From CAMDHY01 sp046156265 (GTDB lineage Bacteria; Pseudomonadota; Alphaproteobacteria; Rhizobiales; Segnochrobactraceae): a DNA stretch of 64,000 bases. Below are positions 17,036-25,299 of the stretch, piece by piece (position 1 is the first letter of the stretch; every line of letters begins with the position of its first letter). Both the position numbers and the translations under genes were made by a program. Location: NCBI RefSeq assembly GCF_046156265.1, contig NZ_JAWDIR010000046.1, forward strand, positions 62,001 through 126,000, read 5' to 3'. A model generated the notes under the pieces. That model worked only from the letters and a program-made list of their open reading frames with translations, was not told the DNA's origin and searched no databases.

Positions 17036-17752
17036 ATGACCGCGACCACAGCGCCACCGCCGACGGTCGAGCCCCTCGCGGCGAGCGCCCTCGTCTTCCA
17101 CGACGAGCAACCGGCCTTCGTCGCGGCCCAGAAAACCATGATCACAGATCATTGGTCACGATCGGTGGCGGCGAAGCCGGCCCTCTTCGACGGCACCGTA
17201 CTGATCGCCGAGGACCTGACCGTTGACGGCGGCCGGCTCGCGGCGACGCTCCGGCCGATCCCGTTCTCCGCCTTCCTCGCGTGGCGCGAATGGGGCTATC
17301 CGGTCGAAGGCCTCACCCACCTGTCCGCAGCCGCGGCGATCGTGGCCGCTGACGGCGCGGTGATCCTCGGCACGATGGGCGCCCACACCGCCAACGCCGG
17401 CCGCACCTACCTCGTCGGCGGCACGCCGGACCTCACCGACGTCGCACCGGACGGCACGGTCGACCTCGTCGCCACGGCCGCGCGCGAACTCGCTGAAGAA
17501 ACAGGGCTTTCGGCCCCAGCTGCGATCGTCGAGGCGCTCGTCGTCCGCGATCACCCGCGTGCCGTCGTCGTCGCCGTGCACCGCTTTCCGATCACCGCGG
17601 ACGAACTCGCTGGCCGGATCCGCCGCTTCCTCTCCGCTGATCCGGAGCCGGAACTGGCCGACGTCGTGGTCGTGCGGTCTCTCGCGGACCTCGATCCGCG
17701 GAGCGTGCCGGCGACGACGCGGGCGGTGGTCCGCCACCTGCTCGGCCCGTGA
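17036..17752 (+). CDS. NUDIX-fold protein, paralogue 1 (degenerate Nudix box)
   Basis: A 238-residue protein with an N-terminal half (LFDGTVLIAEDLTVDGGRLAATLRPIPFSAFLAWRE) followed by a NUDIX domain. The box has an intact RELAEETGL core, but the upstream Gly-x5-Glu part is not conserved (DGTVDLVATAA before RE), so catalysis may be altered. It shares with the next gene the same domain layout, the ALFDG motif and the C-terminal SADPEPEL...DPRSVPATTRA block, showing a tandem duplication. Substrate, perhaps a nucleoside diphosphate derivative, unknown. Confidence 0.8.
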   Translation: MTATTAPPPTVEPLAASALVFHDEQPAFVAAQKTMITDHWSRSVAAKPALFDGTVLIAEDLTVDGGRLAATLRPIPFSAFLAWREWGYPVEGLTHLSAAAAIVAADGAVILGTMGAHTANAGRTYLVGGTPDLTDVAPDGTVDLVATAARELAEETGLSAPAAIVEALVVRDHPRAVVVAVHRFPITADELAGRIRRFLSADPEPELADVVVVRSLADLDPRSVPATTRAVVRHLLGP

Positions 17753-17801
17753 AACCCCCGTGAAACACCCCCGCGGGCCCGTGAAACACCCGTGAAACAC
17801 G
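17746..17801. repeat. Short direct repeats CCCGTGAAACAC between two NUDIX genes
   Basis: Four imperfect to perfect copies of CCCGTGAAAC(AC) begin at about 17746, 17757, 17778 and 17789. The first overlaps the stop codon of NUDIX paralogue 1. Spacings are 11, 21 and 11 bases, close to one and two helical turns, so they face the same side of the DNA. They occupy almost the whole 67-bp spacer ahead of paralogue 2. Confidence 0.75.
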
Positions 17802-17819
17802 TCGAACGGAGCCGCCACC

Positions 17820-18524
17820 GTGCACCGTCTTCCGCCGACCGCCGAGGCAACCGTCCTCGACATCCGCCTGAGCCTTGATCCGCTTCAGTTTTCCCTCCGC
17901 GAAGAGGCACGGATCGCCGCCACCTTCGCCGCGGCGAAAGCCGGCAATCCGGCGCTCTTCGACGGGCCGATCCTGCTGTTCTCGCGACCGTGCATCGACG
18001 GTCCGTCACTGGCGGCCACCGCCTACCGCACCCGCTACTCGTCGCTCACCACCCTGATCGCCCACCCGGAGACCGGCCGCGACGCCGTCAACCTGTTCGG
18101 CGCGGCGGCGATCGTCGGCTCCGACGGCGGCGTCGTGCTCGGGCGGATGGGGCCGAAAACCGCCGGGGCCGGCGAGGTGAAGTTCCCCGGCGGCACGCCC
18201 GACGAGGAGGACGTGACGGCCGCGGGCGGCGTCGACATCGTCGGCTCGATCGTCCGCGAAATGGCGGAGGAGACGGGGCTTTCCGCGTCGGACGCGCGGC
18301 TCGACGAGACGCTGATCCTCGTCGACGACCACCCCTACTTCGCCGTGGTCGGCGTGCTGCGCTTCCCCGAGCCGGCGGAGCATCTGGCCGAGCGGGTGCG
18401 GGCCTTCCTCGCCGCCGATCCGGACCCGGAACTCGCGGGCGTCGAGGTGGTCCGCCCCGGCGCCTCGCTTGATCCGGCGATCGTGCCGGCCTACACCCGC
18501 GCCGCGCTGGCGCGCATTTCCTGA
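17820..18524 (+). CDS. NUDIX-fold protein, paralogue 2
   Basis: A 234-residue protein, start GTG 17820 (CGGAGC about 10 bases upstream). Same layout as its upstream neighbour: an N-terminal domain with NPALFDGPILLFSRPCIDGPSLAATAYRTRYSS, then a NUDIX domain with VKFPGGTPDEEDVTAAGG and the core REMAEETGL. The C-terminal block AADPDPELAGVEVVRPGASLDPAIVPAYTRAAL parallels paralogue 1. The box is nearer the consensus than in paralogue 1, so this copy is the more likely active hydrolase. Substrate unknown. The repeat array lies immediately upstream. Confidence 0.85.
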   Translation: MHRLPPTAEATVLDIRLSLDPLQFSLREEARIAATFAAAKAGNPALFDGPILLFSRPCIDGPSLAATAYRTRYSSLTTLIAHPETGRDAVNLFGAAAIVGSDGGVVLGRMGPKTAGAGEVKFPGGTPDEEDVTAAGGVDIVGSIVREMAEETGLSASDARLDETLILVDDHPYFAVVGVLRFPEPAEHLAERVRAFLAADPDPELAGVEVVRPGASLDPAIVPAYTRAALARIS

Positions 18525-18547
18525 ACCCCGACGGATCGGAACACCGC

Positions 18548-19459
18548 ATGGCCCGCCGCTACGCCGTCCTCGACGTCTTCACCGACACCGCGCTTTCCGG
18601 CAACGGCCTCGCCGTCGTGCTGGACTCTGAGGGCCTGTCGGACGAGCGGATGCAGCAGATCGCCCGCGGCTTCAACCTGTCGGAGACGGTGTTCGTGCTG
18701 CCGCCGACGGGCGTCGGCCACACGGCCAAAGTGCGCATCTTCACGCCGGCGCGGGAGCTGCCGTTCGCCGGCCATCCGACCGTCGGCACCGCCGTGCTGC
18801 TCGCCACCCGCAAGCTCGGCGACGTCGCCGGCCAGTGCGACGCGATGATCGTGCTGGAAGAGGGCGTCGGCCCGGTGCGCTGCGGCGTCGTCCTGCACCC
18901 CGGCGCGGCGGGCTACGCCGAGTTCGACGTGCCGCGCAAGCCGGAGGAGGTGGTCACCGCCATCGACAAGGAGGCGGTCGCCGCCGCCCTCGGGCTGCTG
19001 CCGCGCGAGATCGGCTTCGAGAACCATGTGCCGACCGCCTATGACGCCGGCGTCCCCTACACCTTCGTGCCGGTCCACGGCCTGGACGTCATCGCTCGCG
19101 CACGCCCGGTCCGCGAACTCTGGAAGAGCGCGATCACTGACGGCCGGCCGAGCCCGGTCTTCGTCTATTGCCGTGAGACGGTGAAGCACGACGCCGCCTT
19201 TCACGCCCGCATGTTCTCGCCCGAGTTCGGCATCGACGAGGACCCGGCGACGGGGTCCGCCGCGGCGGCCTTCGCCGGCGTCGTGCAGCGCTTCGACGCG
19301 CCGACCGACGGCCGTCACGTGCTGCCGATCGAGCAGGGCATCGAGATGGGACGGCCGTCGCTGATCCGGCTCGAGATCGAGGTCGAGGGCGGCGCGCTGA
19401 GGGCCGTGCGCATCGGTGGCCACGCCGTGCTGGTCGCCGAAGGCGATCTGCATCTCTGA
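18548..19459 (+). CDS. PhzF-family isomerase-like protein
   Basis: A 303-residue member of the PhzF / diaminopimelate-epimerase-fold family. The N-terminal YAVLDVFTDTALSGNGLAVVLDSEGLSDERMQQIARGFNLSETVFVLPP includes the conserved catalytic Glu (SET), and the second half has the family mark DEDPATGSAAAAFAGVV. PhzF itself isomerises a phenazine precursor, but no other phenazine genes are here, so it is more likely a generic isomerase or enzyme of amino-acid-like substrates. It follows NUDIX paralogue 2 by 23 bases. Confidence 0.9.
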   Translation: MARRYAVLDVFTDTALSGNGLAVVLDSEGLSDERMQQIARGFNLSETVFVLPPTGVGHTAKVRIFTPARELPFAGHPTVGTAVLLATRKLGDVAGQCDAMIVLEEGVGPVRCGVVLHPGAAGYAEFDVPRKPEEVVTAIDKEAVAAALGLLPREIGFENHVPTAYDAGVPYTFVPVHGLDVIARARPVRELWKSAITDGRPSPVFVYCRETVKHDAAFHARMFSPEFGIDEDPATGSAAAAFAGVVQRFDAPTDGRHVLPIEQGIEMGRPSLIRLEIEVEGGALRAVRIGGHAVLVAEGDLHL

Positions 19460-19499
19460 GGGCGACTGACCGCCCGCCGAAACGGGACCGCGCGGCGCC

Positions 19500-20183
19500 T
19501 TAGGCGCCGGCAAACTCCAGGACGCTGGCGGGAACCGCGGGCGCGGTTCGGTCGGTCTCGATACCGGCCGTCCCGCGGAAGGCGCCGAAGAGCTGGTCCA
19601 GCACCGGCGTCGCCTCGGCGACGAGGTCGTGGCCCTCCGGGTCCTTCAGCCATTCGGAAATGAGCCCGGTGACGGTGGCGTTCAGCGTGCGCGCGGCGAC
19701 CGGCGCCGTCCATGGGCGGGCGAGGCGGCCGGCGGCTCCCGCCAGTTCGAAGCCGTCGGCGAGCGCGCAGCGCATGCGCTGCTTGGCCGTGTCCTGGCGG
19801 CAGAGGGCGGCGCCGATGTCGTCCACCGCCTCGCAGCGGTGGAACAGGATGGCGAAGACGCGGCGGCGCTGCGGGTCGGTGCCGATCAGCTCGATCGCAC
19901 CGCGCGTGGCGGCCTCGATGACGGAGAGCGGATCGGGATGGCGCTCGGCGACGGCGCGTTCGACCATGTCCTCCTGGGGCAGGCGGATGCGCTCGAACAG
20001 GGCACCGATGAGCTCGCCCTTCGACTTGAAGTGCCAGTAGACGGCGCCGCGCGTCACGCCGGCGCGCGCGCCGATCTCGTCGAGCGACGTCCGGCCGACG
20101 CCCTGATCGAAGAACAGCGTCTCGGCGGCGTCGAGGATGGCCGTGCGTGTCCGCGCGGCGTCTTCCTTTGTGCGTCGCACCAT
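19500..20183 (-). CDS. TetR/AcrR-family repressor of the adjacent RND pump
   Basis: A 227-residue regulator. The N-terminal DNA-binding domain (DAAETLFFDQGVGRTSLDEIGARAGVTRGAVYWHFKSKGELIGALFERIRLP) is the AcrR/TtgR-type sequence, and the C-terminal ligand domain includes RRRVFAILFHRCEAVDDIG. It is divergent from an AcrAB-type operon and shares with it a 130-bp region holding a long palindrome. The classic role is repression of the pump until a drug-like ligand binds; this is inferred from family and position. Confidence 0.92.
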   Translation of the reverse strand: MVRRTKEDAARTRTAILDAAETLFFDQGVGRTSLDEIGARAGVTRGAVYWHFKSKGELIGALFERIRLPQEDMVERAVAERHPDPLSVIEAATRGAIELIGTDPQRRRVFAILFHRCEAVDDIGAALCRQDTAKQRMRCALADGFELAGAAGRLARPWTAPVAARTLNATVTGLISEWLKDPEGHDLVAEATPVLDQLFGAFRGTAGIETDRTAPAVPASVLEFAGA

Positions 20184-20201
20184 TTCGTGAGCGTCACCTG
20201 C

Positions 20202-20229
20202 TTTACATACGTGTCAACACGTATATAAA
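20202..20229. promoter_or_regulatory. TetR-type operator overlapping the RND pump promoter
   Basis: A 28-bp near-perfect palindrome: half-sites of 13 bases (TTTACATACGTGT and ACACGTATATAAA) around a CA centre, matching at 12 of 13 positions. On the plus strand the same bases give TTTACA (20202-20207), 16 bases and TATAAA (20224-20229), a good promoter for the adaptor gene. On the minus strand the centre gives TTGACA, a -35 facing the repressor gene. A dimer bound here would block the pump promoter and probably autoregulate the repressor. Confidence 0.75.
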
Positions 20230-20313
20230 CGGCCTCCGAACGATCGTCGACCGGCATCGCGCCACACCCCCCGCTTTGGGCGCGACGGTCAGCGGGAATC
20301 CTGGATCAACTCC

Positions 20314-21516
20314 ATGCTGGCTTCTGTTGTCCGTCGCACTTGGTGCGCTGCCGCGTTGCTGTCGGCCACGCTCGGCGCCACCGCCGCCCTTGCCCAGGGC
20401 GGCGCGCCGCCGCCCCCGCAGGTGACCACCGTCGTCCTCGAGACGACCCCGGTGCCGCTCTCCCTCGAGTATTCCGGCCGGATCTCGGCCTACCGGAACG
20501 TCGAGGTGCGCGCGCGCGTCTCGGGCATTCTCATCAGCCGCGACTTCACCGAGGGCGAGCCGGTGAAGGAGGGCCAGCTCCTCTATCGCATCGACCCGGC
20601 GCCCTATGAGGCCACGCTGGCGCGGGCGCAGGCGCTGCTGCAGCAGGAACAGGCGACGCTGGAGCGCCGCGAGAAGGACCTCGAGCGCGCCCAGGAGCTG
20701 CTCAGGCGCAAGTCCGGCACCGAGAAGGCCTTCGACGACGCCACCGCCGACGTCGCCCTGTCGAAGGCGCTGGTCGCCGCCGCCCGGGCGCAGGTCCAGA
20801 CCGCCGAGCTCGACCTCGGCTACACCACGGTGAATGCGCCGATCTCCGGCACCACCAGCCTCGACACCATGGACCAGGGCAGCCTCGTCGGCACCACCGC
20901 CGACAACAGCCTGCTCACCCGCATCCACCAGCTCGACCCGGCCTATGTGAACTTCTCTTTCACCGACCGCGAGCTCGGCGAATTGCGGGAGCTCTGGGAC
21001 AGCGGCCGCGCCGACCGCCCCGCCGACGGTGCGCTGAAGGCGGGCATCGAGTTCGGCGACGGCTCGGTCTACGACGAGGAAGGCACGATCACCTTCACCG
21101 ACGCGACGATCGACCAGCAGACCGGCACGATCCGCGCCCGCGCCGTGGTGCCGAATCCCGAGCTCAAGCTCCTGCCCGGCCAGTTCGTCCGCGTCGTCGT
21201 CAAGGGCGTGACGCTGAAGGAGGCGCTGGTCGTGCCGCAGGCGGCGGTGATGCAGGGCCCGCAGGGGCCCTACGTCTACGCCGTCGACGCCGAGAGCAAG
21301 GCGGCGATGAAGCCGATCGAGCTCGGCCGCGAGGTCGAGGGCGGCTGGATCGTCGAGAGCGGGCTCATGAGCGGCGACCGCATCATCACCGAGGGCGTCA
21401 TCAAGGTGCGCCCGGGTGCACCCGTCACCCTCGACGCGCCGGCCGCCGTCTCCGATGCGGCTGGTGCCGCTCCGGTCAAGAAGGCCGAGGCCGCAAAGGG
21501 CGAGACCGTCCAGTGA
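20314..21516 (+). CDS. RND efflux periplasmic adaptor (AcrA/MexA-like)
   Basis: A 400-residue membrane-fusion protein. A signal peptide ends ...ATAALAQGG; no lipobox cysteine is seen. The lipoyl half-motif VEVRARVSGILISRDFTEGEPVKEGQLLYRIDP is near residue 65, a hairpin of coiled coil follows (ARAQALLQQEQATLERREKDLERAQELLRRK), then the second lipoyl half (TVNAPISGTTSLDTMDQGSLV) and beta barrel. It links the inner-membrane pump to an outer-membrane channel. It is the first gene of the operon, and its last four bases overlap the permease start. Confidence 0.95.
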   Translation: MLASVVRRTWCAAALLSATLGATAALAQGGAPPPPQVTTVVLETTPVPLSLEYSGRISAYRNVEVRARVSGILISRDFTEGEPVKEGQLLYRIDPAPYEATLARAQALLQQEQATLERREKDLERAQELLRRKSGTEKAFDDATADVALSKALVAAARAQVQTAELDLGYTTVNAPISGTTSLDTMDQGSLVGTTADNSLLTRIHQLDPAYVNFSFTDRELGELRELWDSGRADRPADGALKAGIEFGDGSVYDEEGTITFTDATIDQQTGTIRARAVVPNPELKLLPGQFVRVVVKGVTLKEALVVPQAAVMQGPQGPYVYAVDAESKAAMKPIELGREVEGGWIVESGLMSGDRIITEGVIKVRPGAPVTLDAPAAVSDAAGAAPVKKAEAAKGETVQ

Positions 21517-24500
21517 CACCACGCTTCTTCATCGACCGCCCGGTCTTCGCGGCAGTCCTGTCGATCGTCATCGTCATCGCCGGCCTCGTGTCGATGCGGG
21601 CGCTGCCGATCGCGCAATATCCCGACATCGTGCCGCCGCAGGTGCAGGTGACGGCGAGCTATGCCGGCGCGAGCCCGCAGACCGTCGCCGATACGGTGGC
21701 GGCGCCGCTCGAGCAGCAGATCAACGGCGTCGACGACATGATCTATCTGGAGTCCGCGAGCCTCGCGAACGGCCAGATGACGGCGACGGTGACGTTCGAG
21801 ATCGGCACCGACCCGGATCAGGCGACGATCAACGTCAACAACCGCGCCCAGCGCGCCCTGGCGGTGCTGCCGAGCGAGGTGCAGCAGACCGGCGTCACGG
21901 TCTCGAAGCAGTCGAGCGCCATCCTCAGCGTCATCACGATGTACTCGCAGGACGGCAACTACGGGCCGATCTTCGTCTCGAACTACGCCCTCCTCAACGT
22001 CGTGGACGAGCTGAAGCGGGTCGAGGGTGTCGGCGACGCCCAGATCTTCGGCGCCAAGGACTACTCGATGCGGATCTGGCTCCGGCCGGACAAGCTCGCC
22101 CAGTACGAGCTGACACCGAGCGATGTCGCCAACGCCATTCGCGAGCAGAACTCACAGTTCGCCGCCGGCCGCTTCAACGACGAGCCGTCGCCGGGCGGGC
22201 GCGCCTTCACCTACATCGTCACCACCACCGGCCGCCTGCCCGACGCCAAGGCGTTCGAGAACATCATCCTGCGCTCCGACCAGAACGGCTCGACGCTGCG
22301 GATCAAGGACGTCGCGCGCGTCGAGCTCGGCTCGATCGATTACGGCTTCGAGGCGACCTACAACGGCAAGCCGACGATCGCGATCGGCATCTTCCTGCAG
22401 CCCGGGGCCAACGCCCTCGACACCGCGGAAGCCGTGCGCGTGCGCATGGGCGAGCTCGCCGAGCGCTTCCCGGCCGGCATCGCCTGGGCGATGCCCTACG
22501 ACACGACGAAGTTCGTCCAGATCTCCATCGAGGAGGTGATCAAGACCTTCATCGAGGCGATGATCCTGGTCGTGCTCGTCGTCTTCGTGTTCCTGCAGAA
22601 GGTGCGGGCGACGCTGATCCCGCTGATGGCGGTGCCGGTGTCGATCATCGGCACGTTCGCCGGGATGTACGTGCTCGGCTTCTCGATCAACCTCCTGACG
22701 CTGTTCGGCCTCGTGCTGGCGATCGGCATCGTCGTCGACGACGCCATCGTCGTGCTCGAAAACGTCGAGCGCATCATGACGACCGAGGGCCTGCCGCCAC
22801 GCGAGGCGGCGATCAAAGCGATGGAGGAGGTGCAGGGGCCGGTCATCGCGATCGTGCTGGTGCTCTGCGCGGTGTTCATCCCCGTCGCCTTCATGGGCGG
22901 CCTCGCCGGCGAGATGTACAAGCAGTTCGCCGTCACCATCGCGGTGTCGGTGTCGATCTCCGGCATCGTCGCCCTGACGCTGACGCCGGCGATGTGCGCG
23001 CTCATCCTGAAGCCCGGCCACGACCGGCCGGCGCTGCCCTTCCGCATCTTCAACCGCGGCTTCGATCTCGCGACCCGCGGCTATGCGGCGGGCGTGCGCT
23101 TCTTCCTGAAGCGGGCGATCGTCGGCCTGCTGCTGTTCGCCGGCATGCTCTATGTCGGCTGGAGCCTGTTCTCGAAGATCCCGTCCTCGCTCGTGCCGAA
23201 CGAGGACCAGGGCTACATCATCACCGCCGCCTTCCTGCCGCCGGCGGCCTCGCTCGAGCGCACGGAGAGGGCCACGACCGCCTTCTCCGAGGCGATGATG
23301 CAGCAGCCGACGGTGGCCGACATCATCACCTTCGCCGGCTTCGACATCCTCACCTTCGGCCAGAAGTCGAACGCCGGCGTGTCGTTCGTGCCGCTGACCG
23401 ACTGGTCCGAGCGCATGGGGCCGGGGCAGGATTCACAGTCGATCGCTTACCAGGCGATGGGAATCGGCTCGTCGATCCGCGACGGCTTCATCCTCGCCTT
23501 CAACCCGCCGCCGATCTCGGGCATGTCGACGACCGGCGGCTTCGAGGGCTACGTCCAGGACCGCTCCGGCTCCGGCTCGCAGGCGCTCGCCGGCAAGGTG
23601 CAGGAACTGATCGCGGCCGCGGCGAAGCGCCCGGAACTGACGGGCCTCAACACCACCTTCTCGACCGAGATCCCGCAATACCGCCTCGACGTCGACCGCG
23701 AGAAGGCGAAGGCGCTCGGCGTGCCGATCGCCTCGATCTTCGAGGCGATGCAGTCGACCTTCGGCAGCCTCTACGTCAACGACTTCACCCTTTTCGGCCG
23801 GAACTACCGGGTGAACCTGCAGGCGGAAGCCGCCTTCCGCGAACGGCCCGAGGACCTCAAGCAGGTGTTCGTGCGCTCGGACGCGGGCAGCATGATCCCG
23901 ATCGACACGCTGGTGACGGTCCACCGCACCATCGGCCCGGATACCGTGACGCGCTTCAACCTGTTCCCGGCGGCCAAGATTCTCGGCGGGCCGGCGCCCG
24001 GCTACTCGTCCGGCCAGGCGATCGAGGCGATGGAGGAGGTGGCGCGCGAGGTGCTCGGCACCGGCTACTCGCTCGGCTGGGTGACCTCGGCCTACCAGGA
24101 GACGGAGGCGGCCGGCACCGGCAGCCAGGCCTTCCTGTTCGCCATCGTCATGGTTTTCCTGATCCTCGCCGCCCAGTACGAGCGCTGGTCGCTGCCGTTC
24201 GCGGTGATCCTGGCGGTGCCGTTCGCCCTCGTCGGCGCGCTGGCGGCGATCTGGCTGCGGGGGCTCGACAACGACGTCTACTTCCAGATCGGCCTCGTGA
24301 CGCTGATCGGGCTCGCGGCGAAGAACGCCATCCTCATCGTCGAGTTCGCGATCATGAAACGGCGCGAGGGCTTGTCGGCGGCGGACGCGGCGCTGGCGGC
24401 GGCGAAGCTGCGCTTCCGGCCGATCATCATGACGTCGCTCGCCTTCATCCTCGGCTGCGTGCCGCTCGCGATCTCCACCGGCGCCGGCTCGGCGAGCCGG

Positions 24501-24710
24501 CACTCGATCGGCACCGGCGTCATCGGCGGCATGCTGGCGGCGACGTTCCTGGCGATCTTCTTCATCCCGATGTTCTACAGCCTGATCGCCCGCAAGGCCC
24601 CGAAGCCGAAGCGCGGCGCACCGGCGGCGCCGGCGGGGCCGAGTGGTCCGGTGGATGGGGTCGGCCATGCGGCGCCGGCGCAGCCCGCACATCCGGCACC
24701 GGCGGAGTAG
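21513..24710 (+). CDS. RND efflux permease (AcrB/MexB-like, HAE1)
   Basis: A 1065-residue inner-membrane proton-driven exporter of hydrophobic and amphiphilic compounds. It starts FFIDRPVFAAVLSIVIVIAGLVSMRALPIAQYPDIVPPQV as in AcrB. The TM4 segment carries the proton-relay pair in LAIGIVVDDAIVVLENVERIM, and the second half has FQIGLVTLIGLAAKNAILIVEFA. Two large periplasmic loops and twelve helices fit the family. The tail is Pro/Ala-rich. The start overlaps the adaptor stop (GTGA). No TolC-type gene follows, so the outer-membrane channel is encoded elsewhere. Confidence 0.96.
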   Translation: MTPRFFIDRPVFAAVLSIVIVIAGLVSMRALPIAQYPDIVPPQVQVTASYAGASPQTVADTVAAPLEQQINGVDDMIYLESASLANGQMTATVTFEIGTDPDQATINVNNRAQRALAVLPSEVQQTGVTVSKQSSAILSVITMYSQDGNYGPIFVSNYALLNVVDELKRVEGVGDAQIFGAKDYSMRIWLRPDKLAQYELTPSDVANAIREQNSQFAAGRFNDEPSPGGRAFTYIVTTTGRLPDAKAFENIILRSDQNGSTLRIKDVARVELGSIDYGFEATYNGKPTIAIGIFLQPGANALDTAEAVRVRMGELAERFPAGIAWAMPYDTTKFVQISIEEVIKTFIEAMILVVLVVFVFLQKVRATLIPLMAVPVSIIGTFAGMYVLGFSINLLTLFGLVLAIGIVVDDAIVVLENVERIMTTEGLPPREAAIKAMEEVQGPVIAIVLVLCAVFIPVAFMGGLAGEMYKQFAVTIAVSVSISGIVALTLTPAMCALILKPGHDRPALPFRIFNRGFDLATRGYAAGVRFFLKRAIVGLLLFAGMLYVGWSLFSKIPSSLVPNEDQGYIITAAFLPPAASLERTERATTAFSEAMMQQPTVADIITFAGFDILTFGQKSNAGVSFVPLTDWSERMGPGQDSQSIAYQAMGIGSSIRDGFILAFNPPPISGMSTTGGFEGYVQDRSGSGSQALAGKVQELIAAAAKRPELTGLNTTFSTEIPQYRLDVDREKAKALGVPIASIFEAMQSTFGSLYVNDFTLFGRNYRVNLQAEAAFRERPEDLKQVFVRSDAGSMIPIDTLVTVHRTIGPDTVTRFNLFPAAKILGGPAPGYSSGQAIEAMEEVAREVLGTGYSLGWVTSAYQETEAAGTGSQAFLFAIVMVFLILAAQYERWSLPFAVILAVPFALVGALAAIWLRGLDNDVYFQIGLVTLIGLAAKNAILIVEFAIMKRREGLSAADAALAAAKLRFRPIIMTSLAFILGCVPLAISTGAGSASRHSIGTGVIGGMLAATFLAIFFIPMFYSLIARKAPKPKRGAPAAPAGPSGPVDGVGHAAPAQPAHPAPAE

Positions 24711-24756
24711 GAGGCGTCCGCCTCGACTTCGCCGGACATTCGTCGGATGATCTTCG

Positions 24757-24779
24757 CCGTGCCCGCCTTGCGGGCACGG
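24757..24779 (+). terminator. Hairpin between the RND operon and the toxin-antitoxin pair
   Basis: A perfect 10-bp stem (CCGTGCCCGC / GCGGGCACGG) with a three-base loop. It lies 46 bases after the permease stop; its 3' arm abuts the GGGAGA ribosome site of the antitoxin. It may end the efflux transcript, restrict antitoxin translation, or both. No U-run follows. Confidence 0.5.
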
Positions 24780-24788
24780 GAGATTGTC

Positions 24789-25004
24789 ATGGCCGGCAAC
24801 ACGAACCCGAAGTCCCCGACACCCGAGCGGATCCCGAACGCGGACGCTGCGGCCGAGCACGACGTGTGGTTCCGGGCGGAAGTGGAGATGGCCCTCGCCG
24901 AGGCGGACGATCCGCAAACCGAATGGGTGTCGCAGGACGAGGTCGAGCGCGGCTGGGGCTCGCAGCGCGCGGCGCTCGCCAAGGCGCCCCCCGCGCGCTC
25001 CTGA
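24789..25004 (+). CDS. Probable antitoxin of a ParDE-like type II pair
   Basis: A 71-residue acidic protein (EHDVWFRAEVEMALAEADDPQTEWVSQDEVERGWGSQRAAL). The 'DxWFRxxVexAL...D...s.DEV' pattern is that of small ribbon-helix-helix-associated antitoxins paired with ParE/RelE toxins, though the N-terminal strand is not obvious. ATG 24789 is supported by GGGAGA upstream. It ends three bases before the toxin start, so translation is likely coupled. Confidence 0.7.
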   Translation: MAGNTNPKSPTPERIPNADAAAEHDVWFRAEVEMALAEADDPQTEWVSQDEVERGWGSQRAALAKAPPARS

Positions 25005-25007
25005 CCG

Positions 25008-25292
25008 GTGAGTGTCGTCTGGATGCGCCGGGCGGTCGCGGAGCATCGCAGCCTCGTAGCCTACATCGCCACCTACAGTCCGCGTGCGGCTGTCCAGCAG
25101 GGTGATCGCATCGTCGAGGCCGCGAACGCGCTGGCGGACAACCCCGAGCGTGGACGTCCGGGGCGGGTGGCAGGAACGCGCGAGCTCGTCGTGCCGCGGA
25201 CGAACCACATCGTCGTCTATCGCAAAGCAGCCAGCGGACGGATCGAGATCCTGCGGGTGCTGCACGGGGCGCAGCGGTGGCCGCCCGTCTGA
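25008..25292 (+). CDS. ParE/RelE-family toxin
   Basis: A 94-residue protein starting at GTG 25008. It has the family order: MRRAVAEHRSLVAYIATYSPRAAVQQGDRIVEAANALADNPERGRPGRVAGTRELVVPRTNHIVVYRKAASGRIEILRVLHGAQRWP. The 'L..nPerGR.g...GTREL...YIVVYr' and terminal 'iLRVLHGaQrWP' blocks are diagnostic of ParE-like toxins, which target gyrase or, in RelE relatives, ribosome-bound mRNA. It stops 7 bases from the convergent serine hydrolase gene. Confidence 0.88.
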   Translation: MSVVWMRRAVAEHRSLVAYIATYSPRAAVQQGDRIVEAANALADNPERGRPGRVAGTRELVVPRTNHIVVYRKAASGRIEILRVLHGAQRWPPV

Positions 25293-25299
25293 CCCTCGT

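Noticed and set aside
18548..19459. Phenazine biosynthesis locus suggested by the PhzF-family gene
   Set aside because: No phzA-E or phzG genes are nearby; PhzF relatives are widespread outside phenazine pathways.
21416..25105. Open frame of 1229 codons on the plus strand in another frame of the first RND permease
   Set aside because: Composition is Arg/Ala/Asp with no hydrophobic helices, while the overlapping frame encodes a clear AcrB-like protein.
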